Positions 1 to 15,235 of a DNA stretch of 64,000 nt are shown piece by piece; within the stretch, counting starts at the first letter, position 1, and every line of letters begins with the position of its first letter. Location: positions 125,153,105 through 125,217,104 of the forward strand of contig NC_134572.1 in assembly GCF_050947875.1 (NCBI RefSeq), in the 5' to 3' direction. Position numbers and translations under genes: made by a program. The stretch is from Dermacentor variabilis. Taxonomy: Eukaryota > Arthropoda > Arachnida > Ixodida > Ixodidae. Below the pieces are notes generated by a model, which worked only from the letters and a program-made list of their open reading frames with translations, ran no database searches and had not been told where the DNA came from.

Positions 1-262
1 AACTTTATTGATTTTCATCATTGCGGGTATAAAAAAGGGGGTTCAGTGCCTCACCGCCTCGTCCGACTTGAAGAGGAAATACGTGAAGCTTTCTTACACA
101 AGCAGCACTGCCTGGCAGTGTTCTTCGATCTAGAAAAAGCGTATTACACCACTTGGAGATTTGTAATCTTACGTGACCTCGCTGCGTTAGGAATCCGTGA
201 AAAAATTCTAAACTGTCTCGCTGATTTTATGCCCAACAGAACATACAGTCACTTGGTTTTTG
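1..262 (+). pseudogene. LINE 'A', N-terminal part of reverse transcriptase (cut by window edge)
   Basis: This frame reads the fingers/palm of a non-LTR reverse transcriptase. A degraded version of the usual Gly-phe-arg-lys-gly block lies near base 25, followed by HLVRLE-like residues and the first catalytic palm motif FFDLEKAY (bases 121-147). The expected Asp after KAY has become Tyr. The frame starts at GTG, so the listed methionine is not a real start, and the element continues off the left edge. Homology stops near base 262 and resumes at 827, so the two parts were one element before another LINE end inserted. An RNase H remnant downstream suggests an I/R1/LOA-type clade. Clade is inferred, not searched. 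Confidence 0.75.
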
Positions 263-826
263 GCGCACATGGCGACAGTGGAGGGAGCCCCGCGTAACCT
301 CAACGAGGTGGCGCACAAGGAGGCACAAGGATTAGTGTGCCGTGAACTCCCTGAAGGGGCTGGATCTCTCGCTCCTGAGTACAGGGACGAACTGTTAACC
401 TACAACGAAATCATCAAGCACTATTACTTAGGGCGCAGGGCATTCCCCCTGCCACATTCTAAATTAAATAGGCCACAGGCGGTTACATTAAGGCTTCTGC
501 GGACACGAACGTACCCTAACCCGGTCATCATGAATGAAATTAATCCGGACTGCGGGGTTTCACTCTATTGTAGTAAGTGTGGGAGTTTGCTCGATTTAGA
601 ACACATGCTTTGTCTGCTTGGCGTTGGCCTGTGATGGTTCTCGAGGTGACCAGTGGTGGCAGCGGATGCTGCACAGTGAAGTTCTGGCGGACCAACTCGG
701 GGCTGTCCAGAGGACCCGTGTGACGGCAGAGGGGCTCGGCCTCTCTGTATCGACGTGGGAGCGGCCCGCATCAGTCCCACACTGATCCCTCAGGACCTAA
801 ATAAAGTTCTTCATACCATACCATAC
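263..826 (+). mobile_element. LINE 'B' 3' fragment inserted inside LINE A
   Basis: The open frame 260-634 and its frame-shifted continuation to about 785 read as the C-terminus of an RNase H-bearing LINE. They include an Asn-Glu-Val-Ala-His remnant of the RNase H end, a YNEIIKHYYLGRR block, LKLNRPQAV-like residues and a zinc-finger remnant (CSKCGSLLDLEHML). The same C-terminal architecture recurs at 41.7-42.3 kb and 49.8-50.2 kb. A polyadenylation-like AATAAAG (about 800) is followed by an ACCATACCATAC tail. The element is 5' truncated and its frame is broken near 630. ACATAC before (about 244) and CCATAC after (about 825) may be the target duplication. Confidence 0.7.
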
Positions 827-2735
827 TCCAAATCCGTCTAGGCACTGTGCTCTCGCGTATATTTATCCAGGAAAACGGCGTGCCGCAAGGTTGCATACTT
901 AGCATAACGCTCTTTACAGTAAAGATGAACTCTATTAACAAAGTCATTCTTCCCTCTGTTATGCACTCCATATGCATCGATCATCGAATAGCGTGCCGCG
1001 CCTCAAACTTACCAACATATGAAATGCAGCTCCAGATAACAATAAATAAACTAATAGAGTGGGCTGAGAAAATGGCTTCCGCTTCTCTACTAAAGAAACT
1101 GTTACAGTACTATTCTCGCAAAAACAAGGATTGTGCTTAGACCCGGTTTTAATATTGAATGATTTCGCGCTTCCGCTAAAATGAAAATATAAATTCTTGG
1201 GAGTAATCTTTGACAAAAAACTAAACTTCCTAGCCCACATTGATTAAGGCAAATAAAGCATTGAATATCCTCAATGTTTTATCTCATAAGCACGGGGTTT
1301 CCAACCGAATGTGTCTTTTAGGTAATTATTGGTCTCTTGTGCGTAGCTTTTTAGACTACGGCTCCGTGGTTTACGGCTCAGCCAGATAGTCCTACATCCG
1401 ACGACTTGATCCAGCACATAACATTGGGCTGCGACTGGCAAGTGGCGCCTACAGAACATCACCTACTCAAAGGTTATACGTTGGGTGTAATGAACCCTCC
1501 TTACAGCAGCGCAGAGCGTTACTCACTTTTTCCTACGTACTCGGAATTCAGTCATCACCGCAACACATATGCTACAACATCCTCACACAATGCAACTAAC
1601 GCTTACACTGTACAAATAAACCGAACATGATTAGGCCGCTTGTCCTGCGATGTGAGGAATATTGTCGGGATTTTGGCATTCCCCATGAAGTCCTCCAGAT
1701 TGCCAAAAAATCACAACGGTTGCCCCCGTCGTACAATTTCACGCCCCACACGAACACATTATACAAGAATTCTGTGCTCTTCAGGAGAAATATCAAAATA
1801 GCATGAAATATTACACTCATGGCTCTAAAACAAAAGAACACGTGGGTATGGGGGCCGTAACGGAAAATTGGGAGACAAGTATTCGATTACCACAGCACGC
1901 CTGTTTTCACGGCTGAAGTTTACGCTATATCGGTTGTTAAAAAAGATTATCACTGACAAACACAAAAATGCAGTCATATACACTGATTTCTTAAGCACAC
2001 TGAAGGCTCTACATATGAAATCTGAGTGTTAACCCCTGATAGAAGACATTTTAAACATGATGGCGCCTAACAAATATGGGAAGTCAATTTGTTTCTGCTG
2101 GGTTCCAAGCATGTTGGGATACCAGGTATCGAAGCAGCTGATAGATTTGCATCGATTGCAGCATACAAAGACGTAACAAATACAACACTTCCATATAAGC
2201 AGAGTATCCGTGCGATTAGAAAAGCCTTAACGTCAAAATGGCAACACAAATGGGACCGTTGAGCCGACAACAAGCTACATCTCACTAAACCCATACTTGG
2301 CGAGTGGAAGTCATGTTATCATCAGGAGCGGTTCTTCGGAGTAGTGTTAGGCGGACTACGCGTTGGGCACACATACCTCACACAGAATTATTTATTAACG
2401 AAAGAAGACACACCAACATATGAGAAATGCCAAGGACCACTAACAGTTATGCATATATTACTGGCATGTACACATATTGAAATACACAGACGTAACCTTT
2501 TGCGCAACTTATATCAACTACACATACCTTTACACCCTGCTTTAATTTTAGGTGATGATCCGCTAGTCCAATTATCTGACGTGTGTAAATTTCCACACGA
2601 CACTGTATGTTTACGTAAATGAAGATTATTAACACAGACTTTTTCTCCCTAAATTGGATTTTAGAACACCTCGTGTTTGGCGCAGCATAGCCTTAGCCGC
2701 TTTTGCGCCATTAAACCAATCATTTAACTAACTAA
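827..2735 (+). pseudogene. LINE 'A' continued: RT, RNase H and C-terminal remnants
   Basis: Translation resumes with residues matching the RT strand before motif B (NGVPQGCILS, bases about 872-903). The position of the catalytic YxDD is eroded to CIDH near 975. Later frames show an RT thumb (about 1060-1470), an RNase H-like TDFLSTLKAL (about 1980) and a C-terminal block with LRVGHTYLT and a degenerate CxxC (2344-2622). Many stops and frameshifts show an old, dead copy. It fades out near 2735 in an AACTAACC-rich tail. Confidence 0.7.
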
Positions 2736-2744
2736 CCAACCATC

Positions 2745-3334
2745 TGTTACCTTCTTACGTTGTGCTTGAAATTCGGGACACTTTAGTATATAACGCTCAA
2801 TGACACCAAGAGCTTCACAATGCACACATGACGATGATGGGCCAAGCACTGTTTTGCACCGCCAAGCTGGAGTTTGCGCTGACCCTGTGCGGATTCGATA
2901 AAGGAGAGCGGCATCAGTTCTGTTAAGTCCGCTAATCACACAAGATTGATGCGGCGGCGAACCACCACGAATGGAAGTGGCTTAAGATGGCCTCCTTTGT
3001 GTCTCTCATCGCGTCCTGGTGAGCCCTTTTCGTGGGCTAGAATTGCAGCGCTTTGCGCGCCAAACTGCCAGCGGCCTCGTTGCCTGCTTCGCCGATATGG
3101 GGAGGTACCCACTGGAAGAACACGATGGTAAATTCGACTTTCTGTAATTCTTTAACGGCACTTAATGCACTTGTCGAGGGGAAGCTCGCGCAGCAATAGT
3201 TGCCGCGCAGCCTTGCTGCCTGAAAAAGGAACTGCGCGCGAAGGCTCATAGGAAATCAGTTTCAGCAAGGCTGCTGCGATGGCGACACTTTCGCACGCCG
3301 TAGAAAACACGACGCGGTGAAATCTGGCACTCAC
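2745..3334 (-). pseudogene. LINE fragment: RNase H and C-terminal zinc finger
   Basis: Three minus-strand frames join into the 3' end of a LINE. At 3334-3152 is FSTACESVAIAAALLKL followed by the RNase H second-Asp region (SGSKAA, where the usual SDSKAA is damaged). At 3249-3037 is the last RNase H block (FFQWVPPHIGEAGNEAAGSLA). At 2939-2724 is RIRTGSAQTPAWR followed by CVHCEALGVIERYILKC, a CxxC-type finger. There is no RT upstream, so the copy is 5' truncated. It is convergent with LINE A, the 3' ends nearly abutting at about 2740. Confidence 0.75.
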
Positions 3335-3670
3335 GTGACATTGAGACGAAATGCATCGGCGTTCCAGAAGTTTCTGAGCTTCAATGCATAAAATGGCATT
3401 TTTGTTTTAAAAAATTAACTGCAACAATACTGCAACATTACCTCAAGCTTGACAGCATTTATCTCAACACTGGCGGTAGTTTGAAAATTCGTTTCAAGCG
3501 GTTACCCCTTGCGAGATCACGGGCTTCAGATCAGATATTGTAATATGTGCGCTAAAATGATTTGTGAAATTCGCCTAATTAGTCAATTATGCATTTTCAT
3601 TTCCAGTGTAGTTTTCCAGATGAGTAATCTACCCCAACGAGTAAATGTGGGCTACATGACACAGGCGATG
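3335..3670. other. Unassigned AT-rich stretch
   Basis: I see no gene here. A CCTAATTAGTCAATTATG segment near 3574 is reminiscent of the termini of tick DNA transposons, but no partner end was found. Confidence 0.4.
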
Positions 3671-4864
3671 TTTAATATCTTTAATGTTAAAGAAAAGGCA
3701 TATTCGTTGGTCTCATCGCAACGGGTGGTATAAGCATAAAGCTAACATGCTCGATTATTTCACTGTGTGTTGGCTAACCTCGACGGCTTCCAGTTGGTCT
3801 CATACCTCGATAACCACTGGCGGCGCTCTTCCTCGCGCCAGGGTTGTGAGACGCCTTGTAGCTGTTCCCTCTGCCCAGCAGGAGTTGCCTCGCAGCTTCG
3901 TTGCCCGCAAGACAACTCCTCGCTTTTGTGTGCCTCGCGAGAAGCGCCTCGCTTTCCTGCCGCTCTGGCCGATTTGTCTTTGCCCGAGTGGTGACCTTCG
4001 GAGTTCCGTGTTCATCGGCGATTGGCCCCTGGAAACTCCCTGGGTTCTTCCGATTGGATTCCTTTCCTTTCATTTTACCTTCTTGCGCCACGCGTTCTCG
4101 TGCCGGATGCTCTTCGATGTCGTCGTCTTTCACCCAGCACGGGATTCACCTCCGCGCGCGCACTCTTTATCGTCCTCCGCTCATCTACTACGACGGCACT
4201 GTCTCGCGCACTACACACATCGCACGGCGTCGCCGTGAGGTTCCGTATAAAGTCTAACGGCGATAAAAACGTCGCCGCGCGCCGTACACTGCACGTGCGA
4301 GTGAAAGCGTTCGAGGGTGAGCGGGCAACTGCGGCTGAATCTCGCGCACGCAAGCGAGTAAAGCGTCAACGACGCGCGCTGTCTTCCGCCGCGCGCAAGG
4401 CTCCGGTGGGAGGGTAGGGACGGGTGGCGGGTTCCACACTGGGCGCCTCGGGCGACCGCCCAGGCCGCTTGTATCCAGAGAGCCATCTGCGACGTGGACA
4501 GCGCGTGCACTGCGCGCTGTTTTTTCCCGGCTTAATTCGCGTCGATGCGAGACGCAGCACGAAGGGCAGTTCGCTCGCTGCTGCTGCTGCGCTTCCTCAC
4601 GCCAGCGTTTTGACAGCGGGTTTCCGCGGTCATCGAGTGAGAGGTGTTCACCTTTGCTTTTGCGCGCCTGACACCATGCTTCTTAATTTTGTCTGTATGC
4701 CTATGTTTGCAAGTTTATACGACCGATAAAAACTGCCACCCTTACTTCGTATATAGCTGTCCACTAATTTGCTATCGCAATCGATGCTTCGCCTTTCAGG
4801 CGAAACTGCGACTTTCTTTACTTTTCCCTTCTCCCCCTTCCACTCTCTTTCTCTTTTTATTCCC
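3671..4864. other. GC-rich repeat-derived block with overlapping open frames, no gene recognised
   Basis: Open frames of 60-184 codons exist on both strands simultaneously, as expected from high GC rather than coding. None matches a family I know. Bases 4218-4243 (GTCGCCGTGAGGTTCCGTAT and following AAAGTC) recur in similar form at 35554-35586, marking a dispersed repeat. A TTCGCTCGCTGCTG motif at 4570 recurs near 17398. Confidence 0.4.
4215..4250 (+). repeat. Dispersed repeat block, second copy at 35550-35590
   Basis: Both copies contain GACGTCGCC/GGCGTCGCC, a short spacer and GTTCCGTATAAAGT. In both the block is followed by a (T)CAAGGGCGA / CTAACGGCGA segment. The match is by eye within this window. 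The family is unknown to me. Confidence 0.5.
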
Positions 4865-4877
4865 TTTAATACTTCCC

Positions 4878-4925
4878 CCCATGCAGGGTAGCCAACCGGA
4901 ACTACATCTGGTTAGCCTCCCTGTC
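4878..4925. repeat. Short interspersed repeat 'GGGTAGCCAACC...TTAGCCTCCCTG' (also 14141-14192)
   Basis: GCAGGGTAGCCAACCGGA, a spacer and TCTGGTTAGCCTCCCTG at 4883-4923 match ACAGGGTGGCCAACCAGA...TCTGGCTAACCTCCCTG at 14141-14183. Related inverted pieces (AGGGAGGTTAACCAG type) occur near 24801 and 47795. The copies look like decayed members of a short interspersed family with no visible Pol III boxes. Confidence 0.5.
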
Positions 4926-4969
4926 TTCCTCTGTATTCTCTCTCTCTCTCATTTACTTCGTACAATCCG

Positions 4970-7075
<2,106 letters not shown>

Positions 7076-7497
7076 CTTTCACTTATTGCACGTCCGTGCG
7101 AACGCATTCATTCCATATCTATAGGATCGTCGTTCTGTGCGCATCATCCTTGCGCCGTATGCGGACAGATCGACATTTCAGGGCACAGAAAACTGCTGCA
7201 TCAAGTAACCCCGGCCGATTTTCATGATTAAAACTTCATGGAAGTCGGAGAAGGACGACCTTCAAGCGTGGGTAGCGTTCCACGCGTCGCATCCCTCTTT
7301 TCGTTGGCGCTTCTAGCGTCCGTGGGACAGACGGTAACCAGAAGGAACACATAGCGGGTTTGAAAAATGAGCTTTTTACGTGGCAAGTACGTACTGTGAA
7401 ACCAAGCGAGTTGCGCAGAAAATAAAGAATCTAAAAAATACGATTTTAATAAATACAGCATATATAATAGCTCACCCCGTGAAAGCTACTTACAGAA
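7076..7497. other. Unassigned stretch before the RTE LINE
   Basis: No gene is recognised. The stretch lies just past the 3' tail of the minus-strand LINE. Confidence 0.4.
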
Positions 7498-7510
7498 TCA
7501 TCATCATCAT

Positions 7511-7521
<11 letters not shown>

Positions 7522-7544
<23 letters not shown>

Positions 7545-7837
7545 CTGATTGCGCCCACTGCAGGGCAAAGGCCTCTCCCATACTTCTCCAACTACCCCGG
7601 TCATGTACTAATTGTGGCCATGTTGTCCCTGCAAACTTCTTAATCTCATCCGCCCACCTAACTTTCTGCCGCCCTCTGCTACGCTTCCCTTCCATTGGAA
7701 TCCAGTCCGTAACCCTTAATGACCATCGGTTATCTTCCCTCCTCATTACATGTCCAGCCCATGCCCATTCCTTTTTGTTGATTTCAAGTAAGACATCAGT
7801 AAGTCGCGTTTCTTACCTCACCCACTCTGCTCTTTTC
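7522..7837 (-). pseudogene. RTE LINE: C-terminal domain beyond the SINE
   Basis: This segment resumes the element after the SINE at 7854-8084. HVMRREDNRWSLRVTDWIP and RSRGRQKVRWADEIKKFAG are typical of RTE C-termini. It ends FALQWAQSG with a stop, then the CTG/ATG tail. Confidence 0.85.
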
Positions 7838-7853
7838 TTATCCCTTAACGTTA

Positions 7854-8084
7854 CCCGCCGTGGTTGCTCAGTGGCTATGGTGTTAGGCTGCTGAGCACGA
7901 GGTCGAGGGATCGAATCCCGGCCACGGCGGCCGTATTTCGATGGGGGCGAAATGCGAAAACACCCGTGTACTTAAATTTAGGTGCACGTTAAAGAACCCC
8001 CGGTGGTTCCGGAGTCCTCCACCACGGCGTGCCTCATAATCAGAAAGTGGTTTTGGTACGTAAAACCCCATAATTTAATTTTTT
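7854..8084 (+). mobile_element. tRNA-derived SINE (Ruka-like), copy 1
   Basis: The head CCCGCCGTGGTTGCTCAGTG carries an A-box-like GCTCAGTGG and a B-box-like GGGATCGAATCCC, i.e. a Pol III internal promoter derived from a tRNA. The body ends GGTTTTGGTACGTAAAACCC and a T-rich tail. It is flanked by a perfect 16-bp target duplication (TTATCCCTTAACGTTA at 7838-7853 and 8085-8100). It lies opposite in orientation to the RTE LINE it interrupts. SINEs of this type depend on LINE machinery in trans. Confidence 0.93.
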
Positions 8085-8139
8085 TTATCCCTTAACGTTA
8101 CACCTATCATTTTTCTTTCCATGGCTCGTTGCGTCGTCC

Positions 8140-8631
8140 TCAATTTAAGTAGAACCTCCAGGTTTCTGCCCCGTACGTGAGTACTGGTAAGACACAGCTG
8201 TTATATACTTTTCTCTTGAGGGATAATGGCAACCTGCCGTTCATGATCTGAGAATGCCTGCCAGAAGCACCCCAGCCCATTCTTATTCTTCTGATTATTT
8301 CAGTCTCATGATCCGGATCTACAGTCACTACCTGTCCTAAGTAGATGTATTCCCTTACCACTTCCAGTGCCTCACTACCTATCGTAAACTGCTGTTCTCT
8401 TCCTAGACTGTTAAACATTACTTTAGTTTTGTGCAGATTAATCTTTAGACCCACCCTTCGGCTTTGCCTCTCCAGGTCAGTGAGCATGCATTGCAGTTGG
8501 TCCCCTGAGTTACTAAGCAAGGCAATACCAGCGAATCGCAAGTTACTAAGGTATTCTCTATTAACTCTTATTCCCAAATCTTCCCAATCCAGGTCTTTGA
8601 ATACCTCCTGTAAACACGCTGTGAATAGCAT
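8140..8631 (-). pseudogene. RTE LINE: RT palm/thumb
   Basis: The frame contains LFTACLQEVFKDLDWEDLGI and then LRFAGIALLSNS, where the catalytic FADD has lost a codon and an Asp (Ala-Gly-Ile instead of Ala-Asp-Asp-Ile). It continues into the KINLHKTKVMFN and YIYLGQ thumb blocks and ends with LPVLTYGAETW. Loss of the catalytic Asp pair alone would abolish RT activity. Confidence 0.88.
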
Positions 8632-8843
8632 TGGAGAGATCGTATCTCCCTGTCTGACGCCTTTCTTTATTGGGATTTTGTTGCTTTCTTTATGGAGGAC
8701 TACGGTGGCTGTGGAGCCGCTATAGATATCGTTCAGTATTTTTACCTACGGCTCATCTATACACCCTGATTGCGCAATGCCTCCATGACTGCTGAGGTTT
8801 CGACTGAATCAAACGTTTTCTCGTAATCAATGAAAGCTATTTA

Positions 8844-9950
8844 TTAGGGTTGGTTATATTCCGCGCATTTTTCTATCACCTGATTGATAGTGTGAATATG
8901 GTCTATTGTTGAGTAGCCTTTACGGAATCCTGCCTGGTCCTTTCGTTGACGGAAGTCTAAGGTGTTCCTGATTCTATTTGCAATTACCTTAGTAAATACC
9001 TTGTAGGCAACGGACAGTAAGCTGATCGGTCTATAATTTTTCAAGTCTTTGGCGTCCCCTTTCTTATGGATTAGGATTATGTTAGCGTTTTTCCAAGATT
9101 CCGGTACGCTCGAAGTCATGAGGCATTGCGTATACAGGGTGGCCAGTTTCGCTAGAACAAACTTCCCACCATGCTTCAGCAAATCTGCTGTTACCTGATC
9201 CTCCCCAGCTGCCTTCCCCCTTTGCATAGCTCCCAAGACTTTCTTTACTTCTTCCGGCGTTACTTGTGGGATTTCCAATTCCTCTAGACTATTCTCTCTT
9301 CCATTATCGTCGTGGGTGCCACTGGTGCTGTATAAATCTCTATAGAACTCCTCAGCCACTTGAACTATCTCATCCATATTAGTAATGATATTGCCGGCTT
9401 TGTCTCTTAACGTATACATCTGATTCTTGCCTATTCCAAGTTTCTTCTTCACTGCTTTTAGGCTTCCTCCGTTCTTGAGAGCATGTTCAATTCTATCCAT
9501 ATTATATTTCCTTATGTCAGCTGTCTTACGCTTGTTGATTAACTTCGAAAGTTCTGCCAGTTGTATTCTAGCTGTAGGGTTAGAGGCTTTCATACATTGG
9601 CGTTTCTTGATCAGATCTTTCGTCTTTTGCGATAGCTTACTGGTATCTTGTCTAACGGAGTTACCACCGACTTCTACTGCACACTCCTTAATGATGCCCA
9701 CAAGATTGTCGTTCATTGCTTCGACACTAAGGTCCTCTTCCTGAGTTAAAGCCGAATACCTGTTCTGTAGCTTGATCTGGAATTCCTCTATTTTCCCTCT
9801 TACCGCAAACTCATTGATCGGCATCTTATATACTAGTTTCTTCCGTTCCCTCCTCCTCAGGTCTAGGCTATGGCTAATTCGAGTTCTTACGGAATACATC
9901 GCTGCTACAGAAACCGGACGTCCCAACGAGTTGCTTGACGGGCTCCACAA
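8844..9950 (-). pseudogene. RTE LINE: linker and RT fingers/palm
   Basis: This is a 368-codon open frame from a TTG codon, so the true start is unknown. Residues about 45-180 are the helical EN-RT linker. Residues about 230-365 are RT blocks: GKAAGEDQVTADLLKHGG, SWKNANIILIHKKGD, NYRPISLLSVAYKVFTK and DQAGFRKGYSTIDHI. A stop at the downstream edge precedes the FIDYEKTFDS catalytic palm motif, which lies in the following 60 bases. This is a single-hit break in an otherwise well-preserved RT. Confidence 0.88.
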
Positions 9951-12784
<2,834 letters not shown>

Positions 12785-12876
12785 CGTTGAAGATCCACGT
12801 AAGCTCGGCGACAAAGTCAGTGCTCGACACTTTCAAGACATTCCGGCTGGAGCTCCGCGGAGAAATAGAACTCAAG
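12785..12876 (+). CDS. Receptor-type guanylate cyclase, next catalytic-domain exon
   Basis: This is a 92-bp exon preceded by TGTCAG and followed by GTAATC. The split codon G|CG gives Ala, then LKIHVSSATKSVLDTFKTF and RLELRGEIELK. This is the standard continuation of the cyclase domain (ALKIHVS...LRGEIE.KGKG in the family). The exon ends in phase 0, exactly where the family has GKG...TYWLLG. That last exon was not found in the window, so the gene probably continues past a long intron. No stops or frameshifts are present. The residues match membrane guanylate cyclases better than soluble ones. Confidence 0.93.
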
Positions 12877-14269
12877 GTAATCCGCACCGCGGCTGTTTTT
12901 CCTGTTTTCGCTTAACTAGAGTACAAGGCCACATCCACGCACCATTCCTGCAGGCAGATCAGAGAGTACTAGAAGTGTTGCAGATGGTCATATATGCGAT
13001 AGGGCGCATAGCACAATCACAGATCGCCGTTGTCTTTAAATAGAGCGACTGCGCTTTTAATTGTTGTACAACTTGTCGATTCTGATAGAGAGCGGAGTTT
13101 TGTGCGCACGGGAGGAGCATCAATCGGTTACTAATATCAGCGCGGCCTGTTCTCCGCCTCGCACTAACGGTAAGAGCACGGAAACGTGTATCTGTAAGTA
13201 TTAAAAGTGCCAGAGGATGAACTAATTTTGTACAGGGAACCAGGCACGTTCAAAGCAAATAATAGTAACGTATAAAAAGCAAGCTTCTGTGATTTGCAAA
13301 AAAAAAAGGCACGCTTAAATTCAGGAAGACTTCGAAGTGAAAATGCACGCTTCGGCACTCCGCAAATTCAACAGAATAAGCGAGAAATTTTGGCCGCTCA
13401 CCAATGCATTATGTATAGAGCCCGGTCGTCATATATGAAAAACCTGTCCTCACGACAGCGTCGTCTATTCATCCCACCAGGAAAGAGACGTGACAGTGTT
13501 AGGTCTGCGCCCGTACGTAAAAATGACATTACCCTTTCATGCACGCTACGTACGTGCGCGTCGCACCTATAGCATGTGCTGCAGGTACCGGCGGAAAACC
13601 GAATATTTAATCTTGGTAAAGGCATTCTTTGTATAGAGAGTACGCTTTTCGCTGAGATTTGGCTAAATATGCAATGCGGCGATAAGTTGATGTGGCGCGG
13701 CATATTCCAGTGTTTCGGTACACGAGCATGTGCAGATCATTACATTGCAAAGAACACTAGTCTGTCACACTTTGGGGCCTCGCTGTTCACGAATAAAATG
13801 TAGGAATGAGCTCCGCGAGAGAAGACTTGCGTTGGTAGAAACGACAACATAACAAGTGCATAAGACAACTGCTGCGCAAGTTTTCAGCTGTGTACCAATA
13901 AGACGCACTTGTCGATACATATGGATGAACCTTTCGATATACCTGACCCTTTACGGAGGCAAAGATCCTAGGTGCTTGCCTCAACCATCAGCAAACCAGA
14001 AAGCATGCACGTGTTCCAATGATTTTCCTCCGCAAGTCTTTGGATACTTTGAAGAGACGCTTACGAACGCATGGGTGCGTGATCTCGTTTTGTCTTTCCC
14101 CCTCCTTTCTTGCAATACGTCATCCCCATTTTTCCGGTACAGGGTGGCCAACCAGACGTCCGTCTGGCTAACCTCCCTGGCCCTCCTTGTTTCTCGCTAT
14201 GTGTTCTGAACTCCATATTGAAAGGAATAGCGCAAATAAAACACGTACTGAGAGAGGACATGACTCGTG
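12877..14269. other. Downstream intron or flank, unassigned
   Basis: The stretch begins with the GTAATC donor. No further cyclase exon is found. Small open frames on both strands overlap one another and resemble nothing I know. Confidence 0.5.
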
Positions 14270-14740
14270 CGCTTGAGCCGGCCGACACCACCGCAGGTAC
14301 CCGAGTAGTCTTCAGGCCATTTCACACTGCAGCAATTCAGGCCAGCCATATAGCCCCGGAAAGCCACGACCAGTGGTCTCGACAGTACTCGGCCTTCGGT
14401 GCAGCGCGCTCTGGATGCGTCATCGAGCCGGGAAGTGTGGTGGCCCGCCGCTTTCGGCACGGCTGGATTCAGGCTGGATTCTGACTTGCAGTCGTTCAGT
14501 CGTAATCCCGCGGGTGGTAGCTTCGCAACACTGGTCCCTCGACCAACCACGTGAAACGAATGTCCGTGTCTGAACCCGCTGTTCCTCTCGTACTGAGCGG
14601 AATTACTATTGCAACGGCAGGCCGCGAGTAGGGTAAAACTAACGTGTCTCGTGGCGGTTTGAACCCCAGCTCACGTTCTCTATTAGTGGGTGATCACTCC
14701 AACGCTTGGCCAATACGGCTTCGCAATGATAGGAGTCGTG
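14270..14740 (-). rRNA. 28S rRNA 3'-end fragment (probable pseudogene)
   Basis: Read on the minus strand from 14738, the sequence follows the conserved 3' part of large-subunit rRNA. It includes CCTATCATTG, CACCCACTAATAG, GAACGTGAGCTGGG, GTTAGTTTTACCCTACT, GCTCAGTACGAGAGGAAC (the sarcin-ricin-distal conserved block), GCGAAGCTACCA and GGGATTACGACTGAACG. The part from about 14475 down to 14270 resembles the variable 3' terminus and is less certain. Several substitutions in normally invariant positions and the lack of any other rDNA nearby indicate a dispersed fragment. Open frames over it are artefacts. Confidence 0.85.
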
Positions 14741-15235
14741 TCCTTCCTTAGTCAGTGACCTATTTGCGCTATTCCCTGAAATGTGCTGCACGAACAAAAC
14801 CGAGCGCCTACCATTACCAATGCCAATAGCAGTTGCACTTGAAGAAACTTCTTGTGACTTCGCAAAATTGGTCATTGAAGTGACGGCCTTATAGGAGTAT
14901 ATAAAAGACCTACAAGGCCTCATAGTAGGAGTCAGTTCAATTTCACAGCCTGAGTCCTCTCGCACCACCAAGAATCTGGCGTCTCTCAGTGGTGTAATCT
15001 TCCTTCGTGAAATTGTTTTATACTTTGCTATCACTAATAGTGCTTCGCCTTTATCGGATAAAATGTAGTATCTCTCTCATTTTCTCTCTGTGAGTCCGAG
15101 TATAAGCGCTGCTGTGCATGACTGCTGTTGATTCTGATTTTGAGTGAATCTGGCTTGGCCTCATTTTAGTTACTGAGGGAATTATAGGGAGTGCCCCAAC
15201 TGTCATGCACCAAGACTTAAAAAAAAAAAAGAGCA

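Larger units (their letters stand above)
7498..9950 (-). mobile_element. RTE-type LINE, 5' truncated, with nested SINE
   Basis: This is a minus-strand non-LTR element of about 2.2 kb (excluding the nested SINE). It encodes an RT with RTE/BovB-style blocks (NYRPISLLSVAYKVFTK, DQAGFRKGYSTIDHI, YGAETW) and a C-terminal RGRQKVRWADEI block. It ends in a tandem CTG/ATG tail (7499-7544 on the opposite strand), typical of RTE elements. No endonuclease domain is seen upstream of 9950. Stops, frameshifts and an SINE insertion make it inactive. Confidence 0.88.

Noticed and set aside
3684..4510. Several overlapping 90-184 codon frames on both strands
   Set aside because: High GC removes stops in all frames. 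No domain, splice signal or consistent frame was found, and parts recur as dispersed repeats.
7854..7930. Functional tRNA gene at the SINE head
   Set aside because: A and B box-like motifs exist, but the segment recurs as the head of five full SINE copies with target duplications and does not fold as a normal tRNA by eye.
14061..14573. Open frames over the rRNA-like region
   Set aside because: The nucleotide sequence is 28S rRNA-like, so the frames are incidental.
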